Below are positions 48,465 through 56,996 of a DNA stretch of 64,000 nt, in pieces. Numbering within the stretch: position 1 is the first letter of the stretch; the number at the start of each line of letters is the position of its first letter. A program made the position numbers and the translations under genes. The stretch is taken from contig SHZW01000001.1 in assembly GCA_009692155.1 (NCBI GenBank), forward strand, positions 175,646 to 239,645, written 5' to 3'. This DNA comes from Nitrospiraceae bacterium. GTDB taxonomy: Bacteria; Nitrospirota; Nitrospiria; Nitrospirales; Nitrospiraceae. A model generated the notes under the pieces. It did not search any database. It worked only from the letters and a program-made list of their open reading frames with translations, and was not told the DNA's origin.

Positions 48465-50189
48465 TTAGAAAAGAAAGTATCTCTGTGCCATTGGAAGGAC
48501 AGCCATCGGCTCGCATTTTAAGATCTGCCCGTCTGCCCGCACCACATACGTCTCCGGATCGACCTCGATGTGTGGCAGCGCGTCGTTCAGCTTGAGATCG
48601 CGCTTGCCGATGCCGCGGCATTTCTTGACGGCAGAGACTCTCTTCTGGAGATTGAGTGTTTTCGCAACTCCGCGCTCGAACGCCGCCCTGGACACAAACG
48701 TGAGGCTCGTCGTGAACGGCGCGCGGCCAAAACTTCCGAACATCGGCCTGATGATGACCGGCTGCGGCGTTGGGATTGACGCGTTCGGATCGCCCATCGC
48801 GGCCGACACGGGAAAGCCGCCCTTCACGATAATCTCGGGCTTCACGCCAAAGAACGCCGCCCGCCAGATCACCAGATCGGCCAGCTTGCCGACTTCGACC
48901 GATCCGACTTCGTGGGCGATACCGTGCGTGATTGCCGGATTGATCGTGTACTTGGCTACATAACGCTTGGCGCGGAAATTATCATGGTACTTGCCGCCGT
49001 TCTTGCCGTCCTGCGCCAGCGCGCCCCGCTGCACCTTCATCTTATGGGCCGTCTGCCAGGTCCGGATGATCACTTCGCCCACGCGCCCCATTGCCTGGGA
49101 ATCCGACGACATGATGCTGATCGCGCCCATGTCATGCAGGATGTCCTCCGCGGCGATCGTCTCGCGCCGGATGCGTGACTCGGCAAAGGCAATATCCTCC
49201 GGGACGCGCGGGTTCAGGTGATGACAGACCATGAGCATGTCCAAATGCTCGTCCATCGTATTCACGGTAAAGGGCATGGTGGGATTGGTCGAGGACGGCA
49301 GCACGTTCGGCTCTCCGCACAACTTGATGATGTCCGGAGCGTGACCGCCGCCGGCGCCTTCCGTATGGAACGAGTGAATTGTCCGGCCGGCAAAGGCCTT
49401 GATGGTGTCTTCGACAAATCCGGCCTCGTTGATCGTATCGGTATGAATCGCCACCTGCACGTCATACTGCTCCGCCACGTCGAGGCAGGTCGAGATCGCC
49501 GCCGGTGTCGTCCCCCAATCTTCGTGGAGCTTCAAACCGATTGCGCCTGCTTCGACCTGCTCCTTGAGTCCATCGGGCAGGGATGAATTGCCCTTGCCGA
49601 GAAAGCCGAGATTAATCGGAAAGCCGTCAGCCGCTTCCAGCATCCGGTGAATATTCCAGGCGCCGGGCGTACAGGTCGTGGCGTTCGTCCCGGTCGCAGG
49701 GCCGGTGCCGCCGCCGATGAGCGTGGTGAGTCCCGCTGACAAGCCTTCGTGGATGATCTGCGGGCAGATAAAATGGATGTGCGTATCAATGCCGCCGGCC
49801 GTGACGATTCTGCCTTCCGCCGAGATCACCTCTGTGCCGGCGCCGATCTCCATCCCCTTCGTTACGCCCGGCATCAGGTCGGGATTGCCCGCCTTGCCGA
49901 TGCCGACGATGCGCCCGTCGCGGATGCCGATGTCCGCCTTCACGATGCCCCAGTAGTCCAGAATAATTGCGTTCGTGATCACGACGTCGAGCGAGCCGCT
50001 CTTCCGCGTGGCGGCGGGCGACTGGCCCATCCCATCGCGAATGACTTTCCCGCCGCCGAACTTCGCTTCTTCGCCCGGTGTCGTCAAGTCCCGTTCGATC
50101 TCGATAAGTAATTCCGTATCGGCCAGCCGGATGCGGTCGCCGACGGTCGGACCATATAGGTCCGCATATTGGCGTCGTGGAATTTTCAT
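48465..50189 (-). CDS. ureC: Urease subunit alpha (catalytic)
   Basis: UreC carries the dinickel site that hydrolyses urea to ammonia and carbamate. The 574-residue protein has the complete set of nickel ligands: '[10 protein letters not shown]', the carbamylated lysine in '[12 protein letters not shown]', '[13 protein letters not shown]', '[13 protein letters not shown]' and the aspartate in 'SSDSQAMGR'. The mobile flap '[22 protein letters not shown]' pattern with the active-site Cys and His is intact, so the enzyme should be active. It overlaps ureB by four bases (ATGA). Confidence 0.98.
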   Translation of the reverse strand: MKIPRRQYADLYGPTVGDRIRLADTELLIEIERDLTTPGEEAKFGGGKVIRDGMGQSPAATRKSGSLDVVITNAIILDYWGIVKADIGIRDGRIVGIGKAGNPDLMPGVTKGMEIGAGTEVISAEGRIVTAGGIDTHIHFICPQIIHEGLSAGLTTLIGGGTGPATGTNATTCTPGAWNIHRMLEAADGFPINLGFLGKGNSSLPDGLKEQVEAGAIGLKLHEDWGTTPAAISTCLDVAEQYDVQVAIHTDTINEAGFVEDTIKAFAGRTIHSFHTEGAGGGHAPDIIKLCGEPNVLPSSTNPTMPFTVNTMDEHLDMLMVCHHLNPRVPEDIAFAESRIRRETIAAEDILHDMGAISIMSSDSQAMGRVGEVIIRTWQTAHKMKVQRGALAQDGKNGGKYHDNFRAKRYVAKYTINPAITHGIAHEVGSVEVGKLADLVIWRAAFFGVKPEIIVKGGFPVSAAMGDPNASIPTPQPVIIRPMFGSFGRAPFTTSLTFVSRAAFERGVAKTLNLQKRVSAVKKCRGIGKRDLKLNDALPHIEVDPETYVVRADGQILKCEPMAVLPMAQRYFLF

Positions 50190-50656
50190 CGCGGCGATCC
50201 TTTCTGCATAAAGCCAAGCTCGGCGGCTTTGGCAAGGGCTCGCGAACGAACTTGCGGATCATCGAGTTTTCCATCGGTCAGGCCGTTAATGCCGTAGACG
50301 ATCCGGTTGCCGCCGAACGCCACAAGCGTGACGCGCTTTTCTTCCCCAGGCTCGAACCGAACGGCCGTTCCGGCCGGCACCTGAAGCCGGAAACCGAAGG
50401 CTTTCTCACGATCAAAGCGCAGGGCACGGTTGGCTTCAAAGAAATGGCAGTGCGACCCGACCTGAACGGGCCGGTCACCAGTGTTGGCGACCGTCACTTC
50501 AACCGTCTGCCGTCCTTCGAGCGCCACGACATCGCCCTGGCCCAGCAGCACCTCTCCAGGGATCACATCAGCCGGCTGAAGAGATCTGAGTGAGCGGCCC
50601 TTGACGGAAAACTTCCCCTTCGGCTTTGCCGGAGAACGCTTCGCTTTTTTCTTCAT
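50186..50656 (-). CDS. ureB: Urease subunit beta
   Basis: UreB is a structural subunit of the urease trimer. The 156-residue protein carries the family core '[17 protein letters not shown]', '[26 protein letters not shown]' pattern and '[20 protein letters not shown]'. It is longer than usual at both ends: a basic N-terminal tail ([14 protein letters not shown]) of about 25 residues and a C-terminal helix. Both are compatible with function. It lies between ureA (61 bases upstream) and ureC. Confidence 0.96.
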   Translation of the reverse strand: MKKKAKRSPAKPKGKFSVKGRSLRSLQPADVIPGEVLLGQGDVVALEGRQTVEVTVANTGDRPVQVGSHCHFFEANRALRFDREKAFGFRLQVPAGTAVRFEPGEEKRVTLVAFGGNRIVYGINGLTDGKLDDPQVRSRALAKAAELGFMQKGSPR

Positions 50657-50717
50657 GAGAGCCTCGCGATGAAATCAGAATAAGCATGGCCTTCAGTGGA
50701 ATAGCTCATGTATCGCT

Positions 50718-51020
50718 TTAGCGGATCGGCTGGTGCACTGTGACGAGTTTCGTCCCGTCAGGAAAGGTGCCTTCAACTTGCAACTCGGTGAGCATTTCAG
50801 GCACGCCGGATTGAACATCGGTACGGCCTAGAAGCGTCGCACCGTAACTCATGAGGTCGGCTACTGACCGTCCATCGCGAATGCCTTCCAGAATGGCGGC
50901 GGTCAGGTAGGCAGCGGCTTCAGGATGGTTGAGCTTGAGGCCGCGCTTTTTGCGATCTGAGGCAAGCTGGCCTGCCGTGTAGATCAGCAGCTTTTCCTGT
51001 TCTCTCGGAGTCAAATGCAT
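50718..51020 (-). CDS. ureA: Urease subunit gamma
   Basis: UreA is the smallest urease subunit. The 100-residue protein '[20 protein letters not shown]', '[20 protein letters not shown]' and '[25 protein letters not shown]' matches the family along its length. The ATG follows GAGGAGG. It is the first ure gene; a good promoter lies about 115 bp upstream, so the ure genes may be expressed independently of the long urt transcript. Confidence 0.97.
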   Translation of the reverse strand: MHLTPREQEKLLIYTAGQLASDRKKRGLKLNHPEAAAYLTAAILEGIRDGRSVADLMSYGATLLGRTDVQSGVPEMLTELQVEGTFPDGTKLVTVHQPIR

Positions 51021-51133
51021 GAGTCCTCCTCATCATTCCTGGATGAATCCGGTTTCCGGTTTTCTCCTAAAAGAGAGTGGAGCGGATGCGCTGTTCCTGT
51101 GTACCTCCAAAGAATCCAGTTGCGGGGAGCCGC

Positions 51134-51162
51134 ATCGTAGTCCAAGCTTCCACCTCCGTCAA
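51134..51162 (-). promoter_or_regulatory. Sigma-70-like promoter upstream of ureA
   Basis: On the minus strand TTGACG (51157-51162) and TACGAT (51134-51139) are 17 bp apart, in the 214-base gap between the porin and ureA. The leader to the ureA ATG would be about 107 bases. The rest of the gap shows no gene. Confidence 0.45.
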
Positions 51163-51234
51163 GCAGCCCGTGGCGCCAGCTGACGCGACGACGCCGGAAG
51201 AGAACCTCAAGCGGTTCGGCGGTCGTCAGAAGGC

Positions 51235-52506
51235 CTAAATGGCTTCGAAGGAGAGCGTGGGCTGGTAGCTCGTCGCGCGCCCTCCGACCTGGAACACGTT
51301 CTTGTTCGACTTGTCGTACCGGTATTCCATCCGTGTCGTCAGCGACGGTACCGGCTTGTATTGAAGCGTCCCTGTGAACTCCCAGAGCGTCTGCGCGACC
51401 GGGGACGCCGGGGCGACGGACGTGGCGCCGACACAGACATTGGCGCGCGGCTGATAGGCCGTTGTGCCGCCGCATGACACGAAGCCGCCGGCATCCTCGA
51501 ACAACTCTCCCCGCAGGCGGACGCCCCACTGTTGATTCACATCGTAAAGCAGGTATCCCGCCACCCCGTCCCATCGCGCATTCTTCGCCTGGCTGATCGT
51601 GCTGCTGTTCGGCTGGTTGGCATAATAGGACTCGATCACTGCCGAAAGCTGGTCGCTCAGATGGAGACTGGCAAATCCACCGGCTAATAGAATTGTGCCG
51701 CCACCTGTGCCCGAAGCGCCCGGCCTCGATCCGGCCAGGCCATAGAGCGTGAGCTTCACCCGGTCCGAAGGAGAGAGCGTGAGCGCCGTCTCCACCAGCG
51801 GGTCGTGCGACGTGCTGGCCCGCGCGGAATTGATGTACTCGATCATCCCGACCGAGAGCGACGCGCGCTTGTCGAACTCATAGGTGGCACGAGCGCCCCG
51901 CGTGGTAAAGGGCTGTCCCAGCCCGAACAGCCAGGACCGCGAGTAGTTGGCATTGTGCCGGCTCTCGACGACTTCGTAGCCCACGATACTGTTGATCTGG
52001 CCCAGTTTCAGATCGAGCCCGCTGCCCACCGGCGCGAGATACTGGAGATAGTACTCTTGGAAATCGGTCCAAGGGCCGATGTTATTGCCGCCGATGAACG
52101 CGGAATCGCGCCCGGCGTTGAACTTGATCTTGAAGCCCACCCGATCGAGCCAGTCATTGCCGACCTGGGCATCCCGTCTGAGCACGAATTGCGCCAAGTT
52201 GAAGCGAGACTGGTTGGAATTCACATCGAAGATGCGGAGCTCGTTGATCCGGTTTGATGGATTATTGAAATTCTGCGTGTAGGAGACGTCGAGGTATCCG
52301 TAGAAGTGCAGGCGCAGCGATTCCGACAGCAATCGCTTCTCGACGGCCTTCTCCGCCGCTTTCGCCCGCAGCGCGACGTGCTCCAGCTCCCGCAGGACGA
52401 CGGAACCGGACTCTTCTGTGGTATCCGCCTGAAGGGGGCAAACGGTCGAGACAGCGATCAGTGCGGCGAGGACGATCCGACCGGCAAGACGTGCGGCGTG
52501 AAACAA
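51235..52506 (-). CDS. Outer-membrane beta-barrel porin between urtE and ureA
   Basis: A 423-residue exported protein: signal peptide to about residue 27 ('VSTVCPLQADT'), a short coiled-coil-like helix (35-60) and then alternating amphipathic strands with aromatic girdles ('LHFYGYLDVSYTQNFNNPS', 'TLWEFTGTLQYKPVPSLTTRMEYRYDKSN' pattern). This fits the BBP2-type porins. The C-terminus 'SYQPTLSFEAI' resembles an outer-membrane sorting end without the usual final aromatic residue. Its place between urtE and ureA suggests a role in uptake of urea or small amides. The start is TTG at 52506, with GGAGG nine bases before it, immediately beside a urtE relic. Confidence 0.75.
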   Translation of the reverse strand: MFHAARLAGRIVLAALIAVSTVCPLQADTTEESGSVVLRELEHVALRAKAAEKAVEKRLLSESLRLHFYGYLDVSYTQNFNNPSNRINELRIFDVNSNQSRFNLAQFVLRRDAQVGNDWLDRVGFKIKFNAGRDSAFIGGNNIGPWTDFQEYYLQYLAPVGSGLDLKLGQINSIVGYEVVESRHNANYSRSWLFGLGQPFTTRGARATYEFDKRASLSVGMIEYINSARASTSHDPLVETALTLSPSDRVKLTLYGLAGSRPGASGTGGGTILLAGGFASLHLSDQLSAVIESYYANQPNSSTISQAKNARWDGVAGYLLYDVNQQWGVRLRGELFEDAGGFVSCGGTTAYQPRANVCVGATSVAPASPVAQTLWEFTGTLQYKPVPSLTTRMEYRYDKSNKNVFQVGGRATSYQPTLSFEAI

Positions 52507-52520
52507 GGCCCCGGTCCTCC

Positions 52521-52563
52521 TTCAGACAACGAAGTGCTGCTCACCTGCTCTTTGCTCATCTCG
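52521..52563 (-). pseudogene. Relic of a duplicated urtE 3' end
   Basis: On the minus strand GAGATGAGCAAAGAGCAGGTG, followed after one missing base by AGCAGCACTTCGTTGTCTGA, aligns with the last codons and stop of urtE (52661-52702). The single-base deletion breaks the frame; corrected, it would read close to 'EMSKEQV-QHFVV-stop'. No other part of urtE is recognisable in the 155-base gap, so this is a short duplication scar. Confidence 0.65.
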
Positions 52564-52661
52564 AAATAATAGGTCGGGTGGCGCTGTGGTGCGCGCATCG
52601 AGGGAGCACATTCCGATCGTGCGCCCTCTGCGAGCACGGGGACAGGCCGGATGCCGGTCTC

Positions 52662-53372
52662 TCAAACAACCAAATGCTGCTTCACCTGTTCTTCGCTCAA
52701 CTCCGACGTGCGCCCCGATGCCACCACCGCTCCTTTTGCCATAATCACATAGGCGTCAGCAAGACGCGCAGCGAACTGCAGCCCCTGCTCGACCAGCAAA
52801 ATTGTAAAGAGCCGTTTGGCCTTGAGTCCGACGATCACCTCTTCAATCAGATCCACGATGTTGGGTTGAATGCCCTCAGTCGGTTCATCGAGCAACAATA
52901 TTCTCGGCTTGGAGAGCAAGGCCCGGGCAATGGCCACCTGCTGTTGTTCACCGCCGCTCAGCACCCCGCCCGGACGCTCGAGTAACTGGGTCAGCTTAGG
53001 GAAGAGCGCAAACACTTCTTCGAACGCGTCTTTTTCGGTCACCCCGTTCGAAACGGCCGGTCTTGCCCAGAATCCAAGTCGCAGGTTCTCCCGCACTGTC
53101 AGATGCGGGAGAATCTCCCGTCCCTGGGGGACATACCCCAGCCCGCGCTTGACACGCCGATCCGGCGCATCGCCCGTCACGTCCCGCCCGTCCAGACACA
53201 CGCGGCCCGAGCGTGGCGCAAGCAGGCCCGTGATGGCTTTCAACGTGGTGGTCTTCCCCACACCATTGCGGCCCATCAGGCAGAGCACCTGCCCCACCTC
53301 GGCTTCGAACGAGACGTTCCGCAGAATGTGGCTTTCGCCGTAATAGACGTTGATGTTATCCAGCTGCAGCAT
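52662..53372 (-). CDS. urtE: Urea ABC transporter ATP-binding protein UrtE
   Basis: One of the two ATPases of the urea importer. The 236-residue LivF-type protein shows Walker A 'GRNGVGKTTTLKAI', 'LGYVPQGREILPHLTVREN' pattern, the signature 'LSGGEQQQVAIARAL' and Walker B 'ILLLDEPTEGIQPNIV'. 'GRNGVGKTT' plus 'EGIQPNIV' is the UrtE pattern. The ATG at 53372 overlaps the urtD end by 17 bases; a longer open frame upstream is rejected. Confidence 0.95.
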   Translation of the reverse strand: MLQLDNINVYYGESHILRNVSFEAEVGQVLCLMGRNGVGKTTTLKAITGLLAPRSGRVCLDGRDVTGDAPDRRVKRGLGYVPQGREILPHLTVRENLRLGFWARPAVSNGVTEKDAFEEVFALFPKLTQLLERPGGVLSGGEQQQVAIARALLSKPRILLLDEPTEGIQPNIVDLIEEVIVGLKAKRLFTILLVEQGLQFAARLADAYVIMAKGAVVASGRTSELSEEQVKQHLVV

Positions 53373-54138
53373 GCGCGTTCTTTTGTTTGCGGTGCCCCAA
53401 ATAGATTTCCTGCACTTTCGGATCGGCCTGCACCTTGTCCACCGGCCCTTCACAAATCACCGCCCCTTCGTGCAGCACCGTGACCGTCCGCGCGATCTGC
53501 CGCACGAATGCCATGTCGTGCTCGATCACGATGATCGCGTGCTTCTCCGCCAGCGACTGGAGCAGCACGCCCGTCTGCTCCGTCTCCTTGTCCGTCATGC
53601 CGGCCACCGGTTCGTCCACCATGATCAGTTGCGGATCCTGAAGAATGACCATGGCGATTTCGAGCCACTGCTTCTGGCCATGCGAGAGCGATCCGGCCCG
53701 TTGCTGCGCGCAGTCGCCCAGCCCGATGGTTTCGAGCGTCTGTCCGATCCGGTCACGCTCCGCTTGAGATGACGTCCCCACCAGGGTGGCCACGACTCCC
53801 TTGCTCGCCCGCTTCAGGGACAGATCGAGATTTTCCCACACCGTCAGATTGCCGTAGATGGAAGGCGCCTGGAATTTTCGTCCGATGCCGAGCTGGACGA
53901 TTTCGTCTTCCCGCAACGGCAGGAGGTCCACGTCCTTGCCGAAAATCACCCGGCCCTCGGCCGGCTTCGTCTTGCCGCAAATGACATCCAGCAAGGTGGT
54001 CTTGCCGGCGCCGTTCGGACCGATCACCACGCGCAGCTCGTTGTAGTTGACGATGAAGTTCAGGCGGTTGAGGGCCTTGAACCCGTCATAGTCCACCGTC
54101 ACGCCTTCGAGATAAATGATGGAGCCGCGTTCAGCCAC
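53356..54138 (-). CDS. urtD: Urea ABC transporter ATP-binding protein UrtD
   Basis: The second urea-importer ATPase, LivG type, 260 residues. It has Walker A 'GPNGAGKTTLLDVICG', 'GIGRKFQAPSIYGNLTVWEN' pattern, signature 'LSHGQKQWLEIAMVI' and Walker B 'LIMVDEPVAGMTDKETEQ'. 'LSHGQKQWLEI' is the UrtD variant of the signature. It starts with GTG at 54138, directly downstream of a heptamer array (54148-54182), which leaves no ordinary ribosome site. Confidence 0.95.
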   Translation of the reverse strand: MAERGSIIYLEGVTVDYDGFKALNRLNFIVNYNELRVVIGPNGAGKTTLLDVICGKTKPAEGRVIFGKDVDLLPLREDEIVQLGIGRKFQAPSIYGNLTVWENLDLSLKRASKGVVATLVGTSSQAERDRIGQTLETIGLGDCAQQRAGSLSHGQKQWLEIAMVILQDPQLIMVDEPVAGMTDKETEQTGVLLQSLAEKHAIIVIEHDMAFVRQIARTVTVLHEGAVICEGPVDKVQADPKVQEIYLGHRKQKNAHAAAG

Positions 54139-54147
54139 AAAGGCCTC

Positions 54148-54182
54148 GTGACGCGTAACGAGTGATGCGTGATGCGTGTAAA
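54148..54182 (-). repeat. Heptamer array between urtC and urtD (R9)
   Basis: Five units read on the plus strand as GTGACGC, GTAACGA, GTGATGC, GTGATGC and GTGTAAA. The vocabulary is that of R11 and R12. It lies where the urtD ribosome site should be. Confidence 0.75.
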
Positions 54183-54200
54183 TTCATGGCTGCGTTCAGT

Positions 54201-55352
54201 TCATCCATTGTGTTCAGACGACGCCGGTGACTTGCGAACCCACAGACCGCTGGCCAGCCATTTCTCACGCACGCGTGTGAAGAGTCCGACCAGCCCATCC
54301 GGAAACAGCAGGACGACGGCGATGAACAGCCCGCCGAGAAAAAACGGCCATAATTCAGGAAAATAATTGGTCAGCACGCTCCTCGCCCAGTTGACCCCCA
54401 CGGCCCCCAGTGCGGCGCCGACCAGCGTTCCGCGCCCCCCGACCGCCACCCAGATCACCATTTCGAGCGACGGCAGCACGCCGATCTGCGCCGGCGTGAT
54501 AATGCCGACCTGCGGGACATAGAGCGCGCCGGCCAGACCGGCCAGTGCGGCGGAGACGACAAACACAAACAGTTTATAGTTCGCCGGCGAATAGCCGGAG
54601 AACAGCACGCGCTGTTCGCTGTCCCGGATCGCAACCAGCACCCGGCCCGCCCGCGAACGGATGATCCATCGGCACACCGCATAGGCCGCGCCCAAAAACA
54701 GCACGGTGAGAATATAGAGCGCCCGCTGCGTGCCCGGCTCGCTCAGCCGGAATCCCAGGATCTGCTTGAAGTCGGTCAGGCCGTTGGTGCCGCCCAGGTT
54801 GGTTTCGTTGCGATTGAAGACGAGCCAGGCGCAGAGCGCCAGGGCCTGCGTGATGATGGCAAAGTACACACCCTTGATCCGGCTGCGAAAGGCCAGAAAC
54901 CCGAAAATGAACGCAAACAGCGTCGGCACCAGTACGGCTCCCGCAAGCGCAACGCCGAAGCTGTAAAACGGTTTCCAGAACAGCGGCAGCTCCTTCACCT
55001 GATTCCACACCATGAAATCCGGCAAGGCGCTGCCGTAGACGCTTTCCGTGCCGATGGTCAGCATCAGATGCATACCGATCGCATAGGCGCCGAACCCGAA
55101 GAAGACGCCATGCCCGAGGCTCAAAATACCGGTGTAGCCCCAGATCAAGTCCAACCCAAGCGCCAGAATCGCAAAACAGAGAAATTTCCCGAACCGATTG
55201 AGCGCAAAGTCTGAGACATGAAGCCATGAGTCCGGATCCGGCAGGACGTTCAACAGGGGAAGCCCGACCAGCAGCACGAAGCCGGACAGCCAGAAGATCA
55301 GCCCTTCGCCAGCTTGGCGTTGTCCCTGTACAGTTACAACCGGCTCTGCCAT
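54201..55352 (-). CDS. urtC: Urea ABC transporter permease UrtC
   Basis: An inner-membrane permease of the LivM type, 383 residues, with about nine to ten helices. Recognisable segments are 'CFAILALGLDLIWGYTGILSLGHGVFFGFGAY' pattern near the start and 'RDSEQRVLFSGYSPANYKLFVFVVSAALAGLAGAL' pattern, the loop that meets the ATPase (RDSEQR). 'WVAVGGRGTLVGAALGAVGVNW' completes the family pattern. It partners UrtB as a heterodimer. It lies between two heptamer arrays (R10 upstream, R9 downstream). Confidence 0.95.
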   Translation of the reverse strand: MAEPVVTVQGQRQAGEGLIFWLSGFVLLVGLPLLNVLPDPDSWLHVSDFALNRFGKFLCFAILALGLDLIWGYTGILSLGHGVFFGFGAYAIGMHLMLTIGTESVYGSALPDFMVWNQVKELPLFWKPFYSFGVALAGAVLVPTLFAFIFGFLAFRSRIKGVYFAIITQALALCAWLVFNRNETNLGGTNGLTDFKQILGFRLSEPGTQRALYILTVLFLGAAYAVCRWIIRSRAGRVLVAIRDSEQRVLFSGYSPANYKLFVFVVSAALAGLAGALYVPQVGIITPAQIGVLPSLEMVIWVAVGGRGTLVGAALGAVGVNWARSVLTNYFPELWPFFLGGLFIAVVLLFPDGLVGLFTRVREKWLASGLWVRKSPASSEHNG

Positions 55353-55364
55353 AAATTACCTGCA

Positions 55365-55444
55365 CGCGACCCGCAATCCGTAATCCGTTGTCCGAAAGCG
55401 CGTTTCCGTTGCCTTTAACGGTTCACGCATCACGTCTTGTGACG
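55365..55444. repeat. Heptamer array pair between urtB and urtC (R10)
   Basis: Units CGCGACC, CGCAATC, CGTAATC, CGTTGTC and CGAAAGC (55365-55399) are followed 21 bases later by GTTCACG and CATCACG plus a degenerate end (55421-55444). The left half shares words with R3. Confidence 0.7.
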
Positions 55445-55448
55445 TCCC

Positions 55449-56996
55449 CTACGCATCGGCATGGCGGCCTTTGATCGTGAACAGCCCGGACGGACGGCGC
55501 TGAAGGAAGAGAATCACCAGCACCAAAATCAGCACCTTGCCGTAGACCGCGCCGAAGCTTGGCTCCAGGAATTTATTCAACCCGCCGATGCCCAACGACG
55601 CGACGATCGTTCCCATCAGCTTGCCGACGCCGCCGGTGACGACCACCATGAACGAATCCACGATGTAGTTTTGCCCCAATCCCGGCTCGACGTTTCCGAT
55701 GAGCGTCAGCGCGCAGCCGGCCAGCCCAGCCAGACCGGACCCGAACGCGAAGGTATAGGCATCGACTTTCCGGGTCGGGATGCCGAGACACGAACTCATG
55801 TCGCGATTCTGCATGACGGCGCGGACCCGTAATCCCACGCCGGTTCTGAAAAGCAGGAAGTAAATGCCCGCCACGCAGAGAATCGAGAGCACGATGATGA
55901 AGATCCGGTTGTACGGCAGGTAGACCCCGACCATGACCTGCGCGCCTCCGCTCAACCAGCTCGGCGCCACCACCGACGTCAGATCGCCGAAGTACACGCG
56001 AGCGGCCTGAATCAACACCAGGCTCACCCCCCAGGTCGCCAGCATGGTCTCGAGCGGCCGGCCGTAGAGAAACCGGATGACCGTCGCCTCCAGGATCAGC
56101 CCGCAGAGCGCCACGACGCAAAACGCAATCGGCATGGCCGCAATAAAATAATAGTCGAACAGACCCGCCGGGAAATACGCCCTGAAGCATTCCTGCGTGA
56201 CAAACGTGGCATAGGCGCCGATCATCATCAACTCGCCGTGGGCCATGTTGATGACGCCCATGAGGCCGAAGACGATCGCCAGGCCCAGCGACATGATCAA
56301 TAGGATGGAACTCAGGCTGATCCCGCGGAAGATGGTCTCAAAGGCGTTGGCCCAGGAGGCCCAGATGTCGATCTGTCCGATGGCCGCGCGCGCGGCGTTC
56401 GCCAGGGCTTTCTGCTGATCCGTTGCGTCCGTTCCGGTCTGCTGGAGCAATTCCTTGAGGGCCGGCACGGCGTTCGAGCTGCGCAGCTCGCCGAGCTTGG
56501 CCGCCGCTTTGATCTTCGTATCCGGATCATCGGAGGCCAGCCTGATCAGCGCGAGCGATTCCTCGAGGGTATACCGCACCCAGCGGTTCGGCTCGCCGGC
56601 CAACGCAGCTTCCAGCCAGGGCATCACGACGGGCCTTCCCGAGCTTCCCAGGTCGGCCGCCGCGGATCGGCGCCGATCCGCGTCAGGACTGGCGAGGTTG
56701 GACCGGTTCTTGAGCAGATCCATGAGCGGCTTGATCGCCAGCCGCACGGACCGGTCAGCATTGTTGCGGATTTCTTCGAGTTTCGGAAGGAGACTGGAAT
56801 CGCCCTGCTCGATCAATACGTTTGCCGCCGCGTCCTGCCTGGCCTGGTCGCCACTCGACAAATCGGCTAGCGCTCTGTCGATTAAAGACAACGGAGGGGC
56901 CGCCGTTGATGCCCGTGGCCCCTCCGCTGCAATCGCCTGCCCCGCCCCCAGGAGCGACGCCGTCCCCAGGAGCATGATACCCAGCGCTACCTTCAT
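55449..56996 (-). CDS. urtB: Urea ABC transporter permease UrtB with periplasmic N-terminal domain
   Basis: A 515-residue LivH-type permease. After a signal peptide ('MKVALGIMLLGTASLLGAGQ') comes a helical, HEAT-like region of about 200 residues ('LIDRALADLSSGDQARQDAA', 'GELRSSNAVPALKELLQQTG'), which is the hallmark of UrtB. About eight membrane helices follow ('LGLAIVFGLMGVINMAHGELMMIGAY' pattern). The ATG at 56996 overlaps the urtA stop by one base (TAATG). The HEAT-like region is periplasmic and might meet UrtA; its role is not established. Confidence 0.95.
   Translation of the reverse strand: MKVALGIMLLGTASLLGAGQAIAAEGPRASTAAPPLSLIDRALADLSSGDQARQDAAANVLIEQGDSSLLPKLEEIRNNADRSVRLAIKPLMDLLKNRSNLASPDADRRRSAAADLGSSGRPVVMPWLEAALAGEPNRWVRYTLEESLALIRLASDDPDTKIKAAAKLGELRSSNAVPALKELLQQTGTDATDQQKALANAARAAIGQIDIWASWANAFETIFRGISLSSILLIMSLGLAIVFGLMGVINMAHGELMMIGAYATFVTQECFRAYFPAGLFDYYFIAAMPIAFCVVALCGLILEATVIRFLYGRPLETMLATWGVSLVLIQAARVYFGDLTSVVAPSWLSGGAQVMVGVYLPYNRIFIIVLSILCVAGIYFLLFRTGVGLRVRAVMQNRDMSSCLGIPTRKVDAYTFAFGSGLAGLAGCALTLIGNVEPGLGQNYIVDSFMVVVTGGVGKLMGTIVASLGIGGLNKFLEPSFGAVYGKVLILVLVILFLQRRPSGLFTIKGRHADA

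Noticed and set aside
51011..51574. 187-codon frame overlapping the porin 3' end and the gap before ureA
   Set aside because: It runs out of frame through the porin gene, is Arg/Gly-rich and contains the likely ureA promoter.
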